In this document: positions 26,199 to 35,586 of the stretch, one piece after another
How positions within the stretch are numbered: the stretch's first letter is position 1
Layout: the number at the start of each line of letters is the position of its first letter
Assembly: GCF_000367925.1 (NCBI RefSeq)
Contig: NZ_KB849175.1
Location: forward strand, 273,395 to 337,394
Reading direction: 5' to 3'
Origin: Acinetobacter bohemicus ANC 3994
Lineage (GTDB): Bacteria; Pseudomonadota; Gammaproteobacteria; Pseudomonadales; Moraxellaceae
Length of the DNA stretch: 64,000 nt
The notes under the pieces: model-generated
Told to the model about the DNA's origin: nothing
Databases searched by the model: none
The model's input: the letters and a program-made list of their open reading frames with translations, nothing else
Position numbers and translations under genes: made by a program

Positions 26199-26870
26199 AT
26201 GAGCTTTTCTCAAGATCTATGGCAACGAAATTTAGCGTTATATCAAAAGACTTTAGCGCTGCCATTTAACCAAGAGCTTGCTCAAGGCACATTAAGCAAA
26301 GAGGTGTTTAGCCATTATGTGATTCAAGATGCGCATTATTTACTGGCTTACGGTCGTGCACTGGCGGTTTGTGCTGCAAAAGCTTTTACCGCCGATGATG
26401 TGATGCAATTTTCTGAAGCAGCAAAGATTGCCATTGTGGTTGAGCGCAGTCTACATGATAGCTTTATGCGTGAATTTGATATTTCTAAAGATCAATTTGA
26501 AACTACGCCACTGACCTTGGCCTGTCATCATTACACCTCGTTCTTAACTGCGACGGCATGGTCTGAAAGCTATCCTGTGGTATTGGCTTCGTTGCTGCCA
26601 TGTTTCTGGATTTATGCCGAAGTGGGTAAAGACATTGTGGACAATTCAATTGCGAATAATCCCTATCAAGCGTGGATTGATACCTATTCAGGTGAGGATT
26701 TCAATCAAGCGGTACGTAATGTGATTACCACTATTGATCAAGTCGCTGCACGTTGCGATACCGACACCCTTGAAAAAATGCATCACGCTTATACCACGGC
26801 TGCCAAACTAGAATGGTTATTCTGGGATAGTGCTTATGATCAAAGACAGTGGTTAGGCTTGGATGCTTAA
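26199..26870 (+). CDS. tenA: TenA family aminopyrimidine aminohydrolase (thiaminase II)
   Basis: 223 residues. The nucleophile Cys is at 135 (LLPCFWIY), exactly the position known for TenA-C enzymes, and the C-terminal Glu is in KLEWLFWDS (about 206). The active-site Tyr/Asp residues fall in VIQDAHYLL and EVGKDIV. The enzyme hydrolyses aminopyrimidine breakdown products of thiamine to HMP for salvage. No TPP riboswitch could be recognised upstream, and other thiamine genes are absent nearby. AGGATGACG precedes the ATG. It converges with glpM. Confidence 0.92.
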   Translation: MSFSQDLWQRNLALYQKTLALPFNQELAQGTLSKEVFSHYVIQDAHYLLAYGRALAVCAAKAFTADDVMQFSEAAKIAIVVERSLHDSFMREFDISKDQFETTPLTLACHHYTSFLTATAWSESYPVVLASLLPCFWIYAEVGKDIVDNSIANNPYQAWIDTYSGEDFNQAVRNVITTIDQVAARCDTDTLEKMHHAYTTAAKLEWLFWDSAYDQRQWLGLDA

Positions 26871-26958
26871 TTCGACTCCGCCTCAAATCTAAATACTTTG
26901 ATGATCATTCCTCCCTCTTACGCCATCTATAGCGCAGACTTCGAGGGAGGATGTTCTG

Positions 26959-27300
26959 TTACTGCTGAAACATCTGCCAGCCATAAATCAATCCTGCCGC
27001 AGCGACAATCCAGCACACTGTGGCGATCCCTAGACATGACCACATCGACATTTTGGTGGCCAGCAGATACACCATCAACAAATAAATGGCATATGGAATC
27101 AGAGACCATAAACCAAACAATGCAGTTTTGCGTAAAGCCTCCGCCCCCTGCTGCTGTGACACAATCACATGCGCAATTAAGGCAAACGTCGGAAAAAGTG
27201 GAACCAGACCTGCAATATAAAATGCCTTACTTTTAGAAAAGATCGAAATCACCAATACCGCAGCGGCACCTAACATACATTTCAAAAATAAAGACAACAT
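26959..27300 (-). CDS. glpM: GlpM family membrane protein
   Basis: 113 residues, three to four hydrophobic segments. The central stretch SKSKAFYIAGLVPLFPTFALIAH is the highly conserved core of GlpM. In Pseudomonas the gene was named after glycerol metabolism and affects alginate production; the molecular role is not known. It follows the DUF1304 gene on the same strand with a 57-bp gap, so the two may be co-transcribed. A GC-rich inverted repeat CCTCCCTC / GAGGGAGG downstream (about 26908-26950) could end transcription. Confidence 0.85.
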   Translation of the reverse strand: MLSLFLKCMLGAAAVLVISIFSKSKAFYIAGLVPLFPTFALIAHVIVSQQQGAEALRKTALFGLWSLIPYAIYLLMVYLLATKMSMWSCLGIATVCWIVAAAGLIYGWQMFQQ

Positions 27301-27357
27301 ATTTACAAATCCAACAGCAAAAACTTTAAGCCACGAAGTTTATGCCAATCGTGCTCC

Positions 27358-27714
27358 CTAAAACACATTTAGCGCAATTAAAGCAATCAATGCTGGCATC
27401 GCCTGAATATAAAGAATCTTTTTACTTGCTGTCATGGCACCATAAACACCGGCCACCAAAACACAGCCTAAAAAGAAATTGGCCAGTTGAATGGCGAAGG
27501 GTGCAGATGCAAAGAGTGACCAAATCAGTCCTGCGGCTAAGAAACCATTATATAAACCCTGATTCTGTGCCAAAACTTTGGTGAGTTTTGCCTTTTCAGC
27601 CGTATTGCCAAAGGCTTTCATTCCTAAAGGTTTATCCCACAGGAACATTTCTAGAATTAAAAAATAGAGATGTAAAATTGCAATAATAGCAATCAGAATC
27701 TGAGCAACGAGCAT
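27358..27714 (-). CDS. DUF1304 membrane protein
   Basis: 118 residues with four hydrophobic segments; conserved FLILEMFLWDKPLGMKAFG and NQGLYNGFLAAGLIW match DUF1304. Function unknown. First gene of a likely two-gene unit with glpM, divergent from uvrA across a 242-bp gap. GGAAATC precedes the ATG. Confidence 0.82.
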   Translation of the reverse strand: MLVAQILIAIIAILHLYFLILEMFLWDKPLGMKAFGNTAEKAKLTKVLAQNQGLYNGFLAAGLIWSLFASAPFAIQLANFFLGCVLVAGVYGAMTASKKILYIQAMPALIALIALNVF

Positions 27715-27895
27715 GTGATTTCCTTTTTATTTTTCAGAGCATATTTTGCATTTTAGCCATGAATCTGTCGAAATACTGAATTTTGACATTTAATTTTTTG
27801 ACTTATGGGTATAAAAAAACACCATTACCCCGCGTTTATTTTAAATCCTGAACTGATCCGACACAAAATGACGTTTAAATTCTTTTTAATACAGC

Positions 27896-27925
27896 TTGAA
27901 CATTTTTCATGCGCTATCATATATA
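27896..27925 (+). promoter_or_regulatory. Possible uvrA promoter
   Basis: TTGAAC (27896-27901), 18-bp spacer, TATATA (27920-27925), 31 bp before the uvrA ATG. No DNA-damage operator could be recognised nearby. Confidence 0.35.
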
Positions 27926-27956
27926 ACCTTCAATTTATCCATTCCCGAGATGTTTT

Positions 27957-30788
27957 ATGAGCCAAAGTCACATCCGTATTCGAGGCGCACGTACCCATAA
28001 CTTAAAAAATGTGTCACTCGATATTCCACGCGACAAGTTCGTGGTGATTACGGGACTCTCAGGCTCAGGTAAATCCTCCCTTGCCTTTGATACGTTATAT
28101 GCCGAAGGTCAGCGTCGTTATGTAGAATCACTGTCTGCCTATGCGCGCCAATTCCTTTCGCAAATGGAAAAACCCGAAGTGGATTCCATTGAGGGTTTAA
28201 GTCCAGCGATTGCCATTGAACAGAAATCAACCAGTCACAACCCTCGTTCAACCGTGGGAACCATCACCGAAATTTACGACTATTTACGTCTGCTCTATGC
28301 CCGTGTCGGGACACCGTACTGCCCTGAACATGATCTACCAATGGTCGCGCAAACCATTTCTGAAATGGTCGATGCGGTTAAAGGACTTGAGGAAGGCACA
28401 GCACTGATGCTGCTTGCCCCTGTGGTGCGTGATCGTAAAGGTGAATACAGCAACTTATTTGAACAACTGCAAAGTCAAGGTTTTGTCCGTGCCCGTGTCG
28501 ATGGCGAAGTGATGGATATTGATCCACCGCCCGAACTGGATAAAAAGAAAAAACATACCATTGAAGTGGTGGTCGACCGCTTTAAAGTCCGCGATGATTT
28601 AGGCAACCGTATTGCAGAAAGTTTCGAGACTGCGCTACGTTTGGGTGGTGATATTGCCATTTTGTCATGGATGAATGCCGAACATGCAGATCGCGTGTTC
28701 TCTGCAAAGCACTCTTGCCCAGAATGTGAACGTGCTGTTGGTGAACTCGAACCGCGTCTATTTTCATTCAACAATCCCTTTGGCGCTTGTCCTGTATGTG
28801 ATGGTTTAGGTACGCGTAGTCATTTTAGCGCCGACAAACTGATTCCAAACAATGAAGTTTCGATCAGCCAAGGTGCAATTCGTGGTTGGGACAGACAGCG
28901 TCCGTATTACTACAGCATGATTGAAAAAGTCGCAGCACATTTTGGCTTCTCTTTAGATACGCCTTGGAATGAACTGGATGCTGAAACCAAAAAGAAATTT
29001 CTTTATGGTACTGGCAAAGACAAAGTTGACCTCAGTTATATTGATGAACGTGGTCGCTCACATAAACGTGTACAACCCTTTGAAGGTATTTTGCCGCACC
29101 TTGAGCGTCGTTACCGTGAAACCGAATCGAATTATGTCCGTGAAGATTTAGCCCAATACTTGTCGAATGCAGCCTGCGATGCCTGTGATGGTTCACGTCT
29201 GAATGAAATTTCGCGTAACGTTAAAATTTTAGACAAGACCATTGCCCAAATCACCAAAATGTCGATTGGTGACGCTGAACAGTATTATCAACATGTCCAT
29301 CTTGAAGGGGCTAAAGGCGAAATTGGCGATAAAATTTTTAAAGAAATTCGTGAGCGATTACACTTTCTAGTCTCTGTCGGTTTGAACTATTTAAGCCTGT
29401 CACGTTCTGCCGAAACCCTATCCGGCGGTGAAGCACAGCGCATTCGTTTGGCTTCGCAAATTGGTGCGGGCCTTATGGGGGTGATGTACGTGCTGGATGA
29501 ACCATCAATTGGTTTGCATCAACGTGATAACGACCGTCTGCTGGAAACGTTGGTTCGCTTACGTGACTTAGGCAATACCGTATTGGTGGTTGAGCATGAT
29601 GAAGATGCCATTCGTGCAGCCGATCATATTATTGATATTGGTCCGGGTGCAGGTGTTCATGGTGGGCATATTATTGCCGAAGGCACTTATGAAGAAATTT
29701 TGGCCAATCCGAATTCACTGACAGGACAATATCTGTCAGGTAAGTTAAAAATTGCAGTGCCAAAAGTTCGTACCCAGCCACCAAAACCTGAAGAACAAAT
29801 TAAGTTGATGGGGGCCTGTGGTCATAACCTACAACAGGTCGATTTGACCATTCCTTTGGGCATTATGACCTGTGTCACAGGCGTTTCGGGTTCGGGTAAA
29901 TCAACCCTGATTAACCGTACCCTGTTACCGCTTGCAGCGACTCAACTCAATGGTGCAACCACGCTTACGGCTGAAAAGTTTGATTCAATTGATGGCTTAC
30001 AATTTCTGGATAAAGTCGTCGATATTGACCAAAGCCCGATTGGACGTACCCCGCGCTCGAACCCTGCAACCTACACCGGTTTATTTACCCCAATTCGTGA
30101 ACTTTTTGCGCAAACACCTGAAGCCAAAGCACGTGGTTATGCTGCGGGTCGTTTCTCGTTTAACGTGAAAGGTGGTCGCTGTGAAGCCTGTGAAGGCGAC
30201 GGCATGATTAAAGTGGCGATGCATTTCTTACCCGACATGTATGTACCTTGCGATAACTGTCATGGCGACCGTTATAACCGTGAAACTTTGGAAGTCGGCT
30301 ATAAAGGCAAAAACATTTCGGATGTTTTGGGCATGACCGTTGAAGATGCGATGCATTTCTTTGATGCCATTCCTGTGATTCACCGACGTTTAGAAACGCT
30401 ACATCAGGTTGGCTTGGGTTATATCCGTTTAGGGCAATCTGCGACTACACTTTCGGGCGGTGAAGCGCAACGGGTAAAACTGGCACGTGAACTGGCGAAA
30501 CGGGATACGGGTAAAACCATTTATATCTTAGATGAACCGACCACAGGTTTGCATTTCCATGACATTGCAAAACTACTGGATATTTTGCATGAGCTACGCA
30601 ATAAGGGTAATACCATTGTGGTGATTGAGCATAATTTGGATGTGATTAAAACTGCCGATTGGGTGATTGATTTAGGGCCTGAAGGTGGTGCAGGCGGCGG
30701 TATGATTATTGCCGAAGGTACACCGGAAGACGTTGCCAAGAGTGACGTTTCACATACCGCGAAGTTCTTAAAAACGATGTTGAAGTAA
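27957..30788 (+). CDS. uvrA: Excinuclease ABC subunit A (UvrA)
   Basis: 943 residues, full length. Two ABC ATPase halves: Walker A GLSGSGKSS (about 33) and GVSGSGKST (about 643); signature LSGGEAQRI and LSGGEAQRV; Walker B VLDEPSIGLH and ILDEPTTGLH. Zinc-binding CPECERAVGELEPRLFS... CPVCDGLG and CEACEGDG ... CDNCHGD clusters are complete. It recognises bulky DNA damage and loads UvrB in nucleotide excision repair. It is monocistronic; an unrelated AT-rich gene and a palindromic repeat follow. Confidence 0.98.
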   Translation: MSQSHIRIRGARTHNLKNVSLDIPRDKFVVITGLSGSGKSSLAFDTLYAEGQRRYVESLSAYARQFLSQMEKPEVDSIEGLSPAIAIEQKSTSHNPRSTVGTITEIYDYLRLLYARVGTPYCPEHDLPMVAQTISEMVDAVKGLEEGTALMLLAPVVRDRKGEYSNLFEQLQSQGFVRARVDGEVMDIDPPPELDKKKKHTIEVVVDRFKVRDDLGNRIAESFETALRLGGDIAILSWMNAEHADRVFSAKHSCPECERAVGELEPRLFSFNNPFGACPVCDGLGTRSHFSADKLIPNNEVSISQGAIRGWDRQRPYYYSMIEKVAAHFGFSLDTPWNELDAETKKKFLYGTGKDKVDLSYIDERGRSHKRVQPFEGILPHLERRYRETESNYVREDLAQYLSNAACDACDGSRLNEISRNVKILDKTIAQITKMSIGDAEQYYQHVHLEGAKGEIGDKIFKEIRERLHFLVSVGLNYLSLSRSAETLSGGEAQRIRLASQIGAGLMGVMYVLDEPSIGLHQRDNDRLLETLVRLRDLGNTVLVVEHDEDAIRAADHIIDIGPGAGVHGGHIIAEGTYEEILANPNSLTGQYLSGKLKIAVPKVRTQPPKPEEQIKLMGACGHNLQQVDLTIPLGIMTCVTGVSGSGKSTLINRTLLPLAATQLNGATTLTAEKFDSIDGLQFLDKVVDIDQSPIGRTPRSNPATYTGLFTPIRELFAQTPEAKARGYAAGRFSFNVKGGRCEACEGDGMIKVAMHFLPDMYVPCDNCHGDRYNRETLEVGYKGKNISDVLGMTVEDAMHFFDAIPVIHRRLETLHQVGLGYIRLGQSATTLSGGEAQRVKLARELAKRDTGKTIYILDEPTTGLHFHDIAKLLDILHELRNKGNTIVVIEHNLDVIKTADWVIDLGPEGGAGGGMIIAEGTPEDVAKSDVSHTAKFLKTMLK

Positions 30789-30797
30789 GAATTTATA

Positions 30798-30868
30798 AAT
30801 CTCCCCTAACCCTTCTTTGATAAAGAGGGGAATTCCCTCCTTTTTTAAAGGAGGGTTAGGGAGGATTT
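30798..30868. repeat. Palindromic REP-like repeat after uvrA
   Basis: Imperfect inverted repeat: AATCTCCCCTAACCCTTC on the left pairs with GAGGGTTAGGGAGGATTT on the right. Inside it AGGGGAATTCCCTCCTT and AAAGGAGGG add a second stem. It lies 10 bp after uvrA and probably also ends its transcript. It resembles the dispersed palindromes common between Acinetobacter genes (from memory). Confidence 0.7.
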
Positions 30869-30910
30869 AAGAAATTGATAAAAATAAAATATTTTATTTT
30901 GAGATAAATA

Positions 30911-31753
30911 ATGCGATTTTCTGAAAGATATGGATATAAACCTGTTCGAGAAATTATTCAAAAAGGCAGTATGGATGATAACTTACGTAATGGAATTTGG
31001 AGTTTATTCACTATTTATTTATGGAATCAAGTAGATTATTCATCGTATCAATCTCATGGAAATATAAATACATCAAATTTAAAAACACTCATAATTGCTT
31101 ATTGGCTTAATTTTTTCAAACAACCCATTGATACGATTCCCATTCAATTTGAAAAAGTATTATACAAAGTCAGAAGTTGTTTTTTTAACTGCGAGTGGCA
31201 TGAAGTTTATAGCTTCATTGAAGAAACATTAGAAAACTATCCAAGAGAATTAAAGAAAAATAAAGAGTTCTTCACTAAAGAATTAAATAATTGTTTGGAA
31301 AAAGAAAATAGTGCATATCGAATAATCAATAACGAAATTACACCAATAACCTCAGAACAAGAAATTCAATCCATCGAGGATGCTTTAGTAAATACCAATC
31401 CGTATTCAGGTGTTCAACAACATTTAAATCAAGCTTTAAAATTAATGTCAGATCGACAAAATCCTGATTATCGTAATTCAATTAAAGAATCGATTAGTGC
31501 TGTTGAATCCATTTGCAAAATCGTGACCAATGATGAAAAAACAACTTTAGGTAAAGCTTTAAAAATCGTTGAGGATAAATTTGGTTTACACCCTGCTCTA
31601 AAAGGAAGTTTAAGCCAACTCTATGGTTATACTTCTGATGCTGACGGTATTCGCCATGCCATGCTAGAAGAATCAAATTTAAGCTATATAGATGCAAAAT
31701 TTATGTTGGTTGCATGTACCAATTTTATTAATTATTTGATTGAAAAAAAATAA
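30911..31753 (+). CDS. AbiJ-NTD4 domain protein, putative abortive-infection/defence factor
   Basis: 280 residues. The N-terminus MRFSERYGYKPVREIIQ followed by SMDDNLRNGIWSLF is the AbiJ N-terminal domain 4 pattern (about 1-120). The C-terminal half (AVESICKIV ... TLGKALKIVEDKFGLHPAL ... YGYTSDADGIRHAM ... AKFMLVACTNFINYL) is the conserved partner domain of these HEPN-like proteins. Such proteins are associated with phage defence by abortive infection. The gene is clearly more A/T-rich than uvrA, lies directly after a palindromic repeat, and has no operon partner, all suggesting acquisition. Defence function is inferred from the family only. Confidence 0.72.
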   Translation: MRFSERYGYKPVREIIQKGSMDDNLRNGIWSLFTIYLWNQVDYSSYQSHGNINTSNLKTLIIAYWLNFFKQPIDTIPIQFEKVLYKVRSCFFNCEWHEVYSFIEETLENYPRELKKNKEFFTKELNNCLEKENSAYRIINNEITPITSEQEIQSIEDALVNTNPYSGVQQHLNQALKLMSDRQNPDYRNSIKESISAVESICKIVTNDEKTTLGKALKIVEDKFGLHPALKGSLSQLYGYTSDADGIRHAMLEESNLSYIDAKFMLVACTNFINYLIEKK

Positions 31754-31820
31754 GCTAAAAGTATATTCACAAATTTCATTCATAAAATGAACTACATACT
31801 TATAAAAACTGAGAAAATTC

Positions 31821-32651
31821 ATGCACCATAAAAATCAAATAAAATTTGCTATCAGCATTTGCCTTTCTATTTCATCACTCGCTATACATGCCGAAGGCTA
31901 TATCAATGAAAATATGGTGGTGTTTACATCCTCTATGGATCCAGATGAAAGTCCGTGGAAAGACCATCCTAAATGTATTCCAATCCTACAAAATAGCGAA
32001 TCCCCTAAAACATGGTCTGTGCAATATACCTATCTGGATAACACCCCGCTCACCTCAACATACCTCACCACACAAAAACCTTCGGCCCAAGAAGTTGAAT
32101 GCGAACATCAGGTTCATTTTCCAAACCATATACAAGGCACTGGAATTTTCGAAAGCTTTTATCCCAATGGAAAACCACGCAGCCTTATTGAATATACAGA
32201 CGGTATCTATAACGGCAAACTCAACTTCTGGTTCGCCAATGGCTTAAAAGAACAAGAATCCAATGTGAGCAATGGCATATCTCATGGTGAATACCGTATC
32301 TGGCATCCTAACGGGCAATTGGCACTTTCAATGGGCTATAAAGAGGGTATGCAAAACGGTATGAAACAACGTTGGTATGAAAATGGTGAACCGTGGACTT
32401 ACGCACGTTTTGAAAATGACAACATAGTGGGTGAACTGAAACAATGGTACAGAAATGGAAAGTTAGAACGCTTGGGTGCATACAGAGATGGCGTGCGTCA
32501 TGGCACATATAAATCTTGGTATGAAAATGGCAAGCCTGAAGCAGTTTTAAATTACCAAGCTGGAAAAATTATAGATGCACAATGTTGGACAGCATCAAAT
32601 CAAGTCATCTCTACAAAGAACTGTATTGCTCAATTTAGTGCTGAAGACTAA
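31821..32651 (+). CDS. Exported MORN-repeat (YwqK-like) protein
   Basis: 276 residues, signal peptide ending SLAIHA before EGY. From about 110 onward there are roughly six MORN-type units of about 22 residues with the pattern YPNGKPRS, FANGLKEQ, HPNGQLAL, YENGEPWT, YRNGKLER, YENGKPEA, each followed by a G-x-x-H/N-G-x segment. Such repeats form extended beta structures; a YwqK-type immunity or antitoxin role is annotated for some relatives, but no toxin gene is adjacent here. Four Cys residues may form disulfides in the periplasm. The start at 31821 has GAGAAAATTC upstream. Confidence 0.78.
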   Translation: MHHKNQIKFAISICLSISSLAIHAEGYINENMVVFTSSMDPDESPWKDHPKCIPILQNSESPKTWSVQYTYLDNTPLTSTYLTTQKPSAQEVECEHQVHFPNHIQGTGIFESFYPNGKPRSLIEYTDGIYNGKLNFWFANGLKEQESNVSNGISHGEYRIWHPNGQLALSMGYKEGMQNGMKQRWYENGEPWTYARFENDNIVGELKQWYRNGKLERLGAYRDGVRHGTYKSWYENGKPEAVLNYQAGKIIDAQCWTASNQVISTKNCIAQFSAED

Positions 32652-32704
32652 TTAAATAGACTTATCTCGCATGTAATCTATGCATCAACATAAGGGTGAG
32701 TCAC

Positions 32705-34408
32705 TCACCCATCCACTGCATTCTTGCCACGTGCCTTGGCCTTAAACAAAGACTTGTCTGCTTTTTCTAATAAGGCCATCCAAGACACTGCCCCGACTGC
32801 AACCCCTGCACTGACAGAAATTTGAATATTTTGATTTATTTCAGCAATATAAAGTTCAGAACTGCCAATTTCGTTTAGCATTTTATTGGCAATGACCAAA
32901 GCATCATGAAAATGAATCTGCTCGATTAACACTAAAAATTCGTCACCACCATAACGCACAATTAAATCCGAAGTACGCACATTAAATTGTAATTTTTCTG
33001 CCACCAAACGAATCACTTCGTCACCAACAATATGCCCAAAGGTATCATTAACCTGTTTAAAATCATCAATATCGAAAATAATTAAACCGATTTGAGTGAA
33101 TTTTTCAGGCTTTCTTTCTACATATTTAATATATTCGTCCAAAGCTAAACGATTCGATACCCCCGTCAAAGTATCGGTATTGGCAATATTTCTAAGCTGA
33201 AATTCTAAAGCATCACGTTGTTGCAGCACACCTTTCAGCTTTTGAATGGCATCCAATAAGGTCACTGGATCGGCAGAGGAGTTTTTATAATCACTATCGG
33301 TTACTTTATACTGTGCCAACTGAAGAATTGAATTTCTAGCATCAATTAAAGGCTTAAACACGCCATTTCTGGCATAAATCATGGTGAAAAATGCTGTGAC
33401 CAAGCAAATCAACGCGACCAACAAAGTTAAAATAAAGATATGATAGGATTCTTGTTTTTCTTTTTGTGCAATATGTACACTGTAATCAAGAATATAGCTT
33501 TGTAAATTAACCACCGTAACAAACTTATCCACCATCACTTCTGTTAATTGCGTGCCTGTTAAGCTGTAAGGTTGATTATGCAAACTTTCATCGATCAAAC
33601 CAGCAGCAATTGGAATGGCCTGATCTAAAAATTGTGTTTTCACTTGCTGATGCAACGCTAAATATTCGGGTGTTTTATCCTGCTCAGGCTGAATCGTATT
33701 GATCAAGGCCCACAAATAATTGGCCTGATGTTGAGTTTGTAAAGAACGGGCTAAATTATCCTCAGACATTTTTTCTTTAAACGTCACAGGTGCAATCACA
33801 TTCGATGCCATTCGCCCGGCCTGATCACGTAAATCTGACAAAATTAAAATCAGCGTGTAGTACTCAGAAACAGCGGTTCCTTTGCCCTCAGATTGCACTA
33901 ATTCATTTTTTAAAATTTCGTAGCAACTGTCCCAAGCCTTAAACATTTGCTGAATGGCATTATCAAACTGTTCTGAATTACGTTGCGATAGAGGTAAAGC
34001 AGCATAAGCATCTACCGCTTGACGACCTTGTTGTAAGCTTTTTTTTAAATTGTTAAATAAGGCTTTTTCCTGACCAGAAAAACTTCTTGTATTTAAAATC
34101 CGAATGGTTTGTTCAATTTGTAAATCGACTTCTTTTCGATAGTCATCTAATTCTTTTAGCTTCGCGGCTAATTCACCAGCCCGACTCGACATCACCTTAT
34201 TGGCAGGTGCTCGTTCACGTGAAATTTTATTGGCCAAATCCGCCACCGCACGAAGCGCAGAAATTTCTGATAATGCTCGATCTGCTTTCTGATAGCTCTT
34301 ATAGCTACTCACAATTAACGGCACAGAAAGCAGAAGCAAAGAGAAGATAATCAGGATCATCGACCAGAAAAGTTGTTGACTAATACGCTCCGAACGTAAT
34401 TTATACAT
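32705..34408 (-). CDS. Membrane diguanylate cyclase (GGDEF)
   Basis: About 567 residues from the ATG at 34408 (MYKLRSERIS); a TTG at 34444 would add 12 unlikely residues. A first membrane segment (about 16-38), a long helical periplasmic sensor region, a second segment (about 325-348) and a C-terminal GGDEF domain are visible. The catalytic loop reads RYGGDEF, preceded by DTLTGVSNRLALDEY and FDIDDFKQVNDTFGH. It should make cyclic di-GMP from two GTP. No EAL domain is present. The inhibitory RxxD site cannot be placed with certainty. Signal unknown. It converges with the MORN gene over a GGGTGAG-TCA-CTCACCC palindrome at 32694-32710. Confidence 0.93.
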   Translation of the reverse strand: MYKLRSERISQQLFWSMILIIFSLLLLSVPLIVSSYKSYQKADRALSEISALRAVADLANKISRERAPANKVMSSRAGELAAKLKELDDYRKEVDLQIEQTIRILNTRSFSGQEKALFNNLKKSLQQGRQAVDAYAALPLSQRNSEQFDNAIQQMFKAWDSCYEILKNELVQSEGKGTAVSEYYTLILILSDLRDQAGRMASNVIAPVTFKEKMSEDNLARSLQTQHQANYLWALINTIQPEQDKTPEYLALHQQVKTQFLDQAIPIAAGLIDESLHNQPYSLTGTQLTEVMVDKFVTVVNLQSYILDYSVHIAQKEKQESYHIFILTLLVALICLVTAFFTMIYARNGVFKPLIDARNSILQLAQYKVTDSDYKNSSADPVTLLDAIQKLKGVLQQRDALEFQLRNIANTDTLTGVSNRLALDEYIKYVERKPEKFTQIGLIIFDIDDFKQVNDTFGHIVGDEVIRLVAEKLQFNVRTSDLIVRYGGDEFLVLIEQIHFHDALVIANKMLNEIGSSELYIAEINQNIQISVSAGVAVGAVSWMALLEKADKSLFKAKARGKNAVDG

Positions 34409-34588
34409 GGATTCAATCTGCCCCGTACAAAACCAACTGGTCAATCATAATGGTGATGATTTCCATAATAGACTTATATATTACATGATATAAACATCAA
34501 TAATTTGTTTTATCAGGCACTTATATTATTTTAATAAAAATCATCGATATACCGCATTTTAGAATTTTGCTTATTAATAAACCAACTT

Positions 34589-35443
34589 TTAGTGTAAATA
34601 AAAGAATAATCCCAGCTTATCCAATGCATCCAAAGTGAGCTGCTTACGTTCGCCCACATCATCGCCATCATGCATTTCCAAATTTAAAACAAAAGCGGTG
34701 ATCTGTCCATTTGCTTGTTCAACCCACCCTGTATACCACCCCACTTGAGGCTTAACATCCATTCCCCAACCACTTTTTGCATATAATTTTGTATCACCAC
34801 GACGCTCAATATAAAGCATCTCTTTGACCTGTTTTTGTACTTTTACATCAAAAGGTAATTGCTCTGTTGCCAGTTGATAGACAAATTGTGCTTCTTGTTC
34901 TGGGGTTATTTTTAAAGGGCCAACCAACCAAAAATTATCCACCTGTTGACCAATCTTTTGATTGCCAAAACCAAGCCGAGAAATTTCTTTCTGCATGAGT
35001 TCTAAGCCTATACGTCGAGCAAGCTGCTGATACACTGGAACGGCTGAAAGCTGCATGGCTTGCGCCAAGTTCATATCTTTTTCCCACGCAGGAAATGAAC
35101 GCTTTTCACCCTTCCATTTAAACACTTCAGACGTACTGACTTTATGATGCTGAAGACCAATCAATGCATTTAATATTTTAAACGTTGAAGCTGGAATATA
35201 GGCATTTTGGGCACGAGCCAAAGCATTACCATAACGATTAAACTGCCGACCGTCATAGGTGATAAAAACGGCTGATGTGTGTGCAGAATTAAACAATTGC
35301 TTAATCTCTTCTGGGCGTTCAGAGGGTGCCTGCAAAACAGCTTTTTGCACGGATTGATTAGACGTCTGCGCCCTGTTCATGTGGCAAGCACTTAATTGCG
35401 TTAAGAGCAATAAACAGCCAAAGTAAAATAACCGCTGTTGCAT
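34589..35443 (-). CDS. blaOXA: OXA-type class D beta-lactamase, predicted lipoprotein
   Basis: 284 residues from the ATG at 35443 (MQQRLFYFG). The frame is open further upstream, but those residues precede the signal peptide. The signal ends in the lipobox LSAC with Cys20, so lipidation is predicted. Class D motifs: STFK (nucleophile Ser86 and carbamylated Lys89), SAV (133-135), FGN (159-161) and KSG (223-225), then WYTGW. It is closest to the OXA-23/OXA-51 clade of Acinetobacter intrinsic enzymes by remembered sequence. The Phe of RSFPAWEKDM and Met of GWGMDV occupy the positions of Phe110 and Met221 in OXA-23, which form the hydrophobic bridge of carbapenem-hydrolysing enzymes. Carbapenemase activity is possible, not shown. 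There is no insertion sequence upstream. Confidence 0.93.
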   Translation of the reverse strand: MQQRLFYFGCLLLLTQLSACHMNRAQTSNQSVQKAVLQAPSERPEEIKQLFNSAHTSAVFITYDGRQFNRYGNALARAQNAYIPASTFKILNALIGLQHHKVSTSEVFKWKGEKRSFPAWEKDMNLAQAMQLSAVPVYQQLARRIGLELMQKEISRLGFGNQKIGQQVDNFWLVGPLKITPEQEAQFVYQLATEQLPFDVKVQKQVKEMLYIERRGDTKLYAKSGWGMDVKPQVGWYTGWVEQANGQITAFVLNLEMHDGDDVGERKQLTLDALDKLGLFFYLH

Positions 35444-35551
35444 CTCAAAAGTCTCAATGGAATAAATTGCTATTTTTATCAAATCTGACGACAAAACGTT
35501 GTATCAATTACGCACATGCAAAATATTTTTCACGACCGTGATGCGGAAATA

Positions 35552-35580
35552 TTTACACATGCAACAAGTTAGTGCATAAT
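35552..35580 (+). promoter_or_regulatory. Strong sigma70 promoter of a candidate small RNA
   Basis: -35 TTTACA (35552-35557), 17-bp spacer, -10 CATAAT (35575-35580), with no start codon and gene following; a terminator follows about 105 bp later. Confidence 0.55.
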
Positions 35581-35586
35581 GCACCT

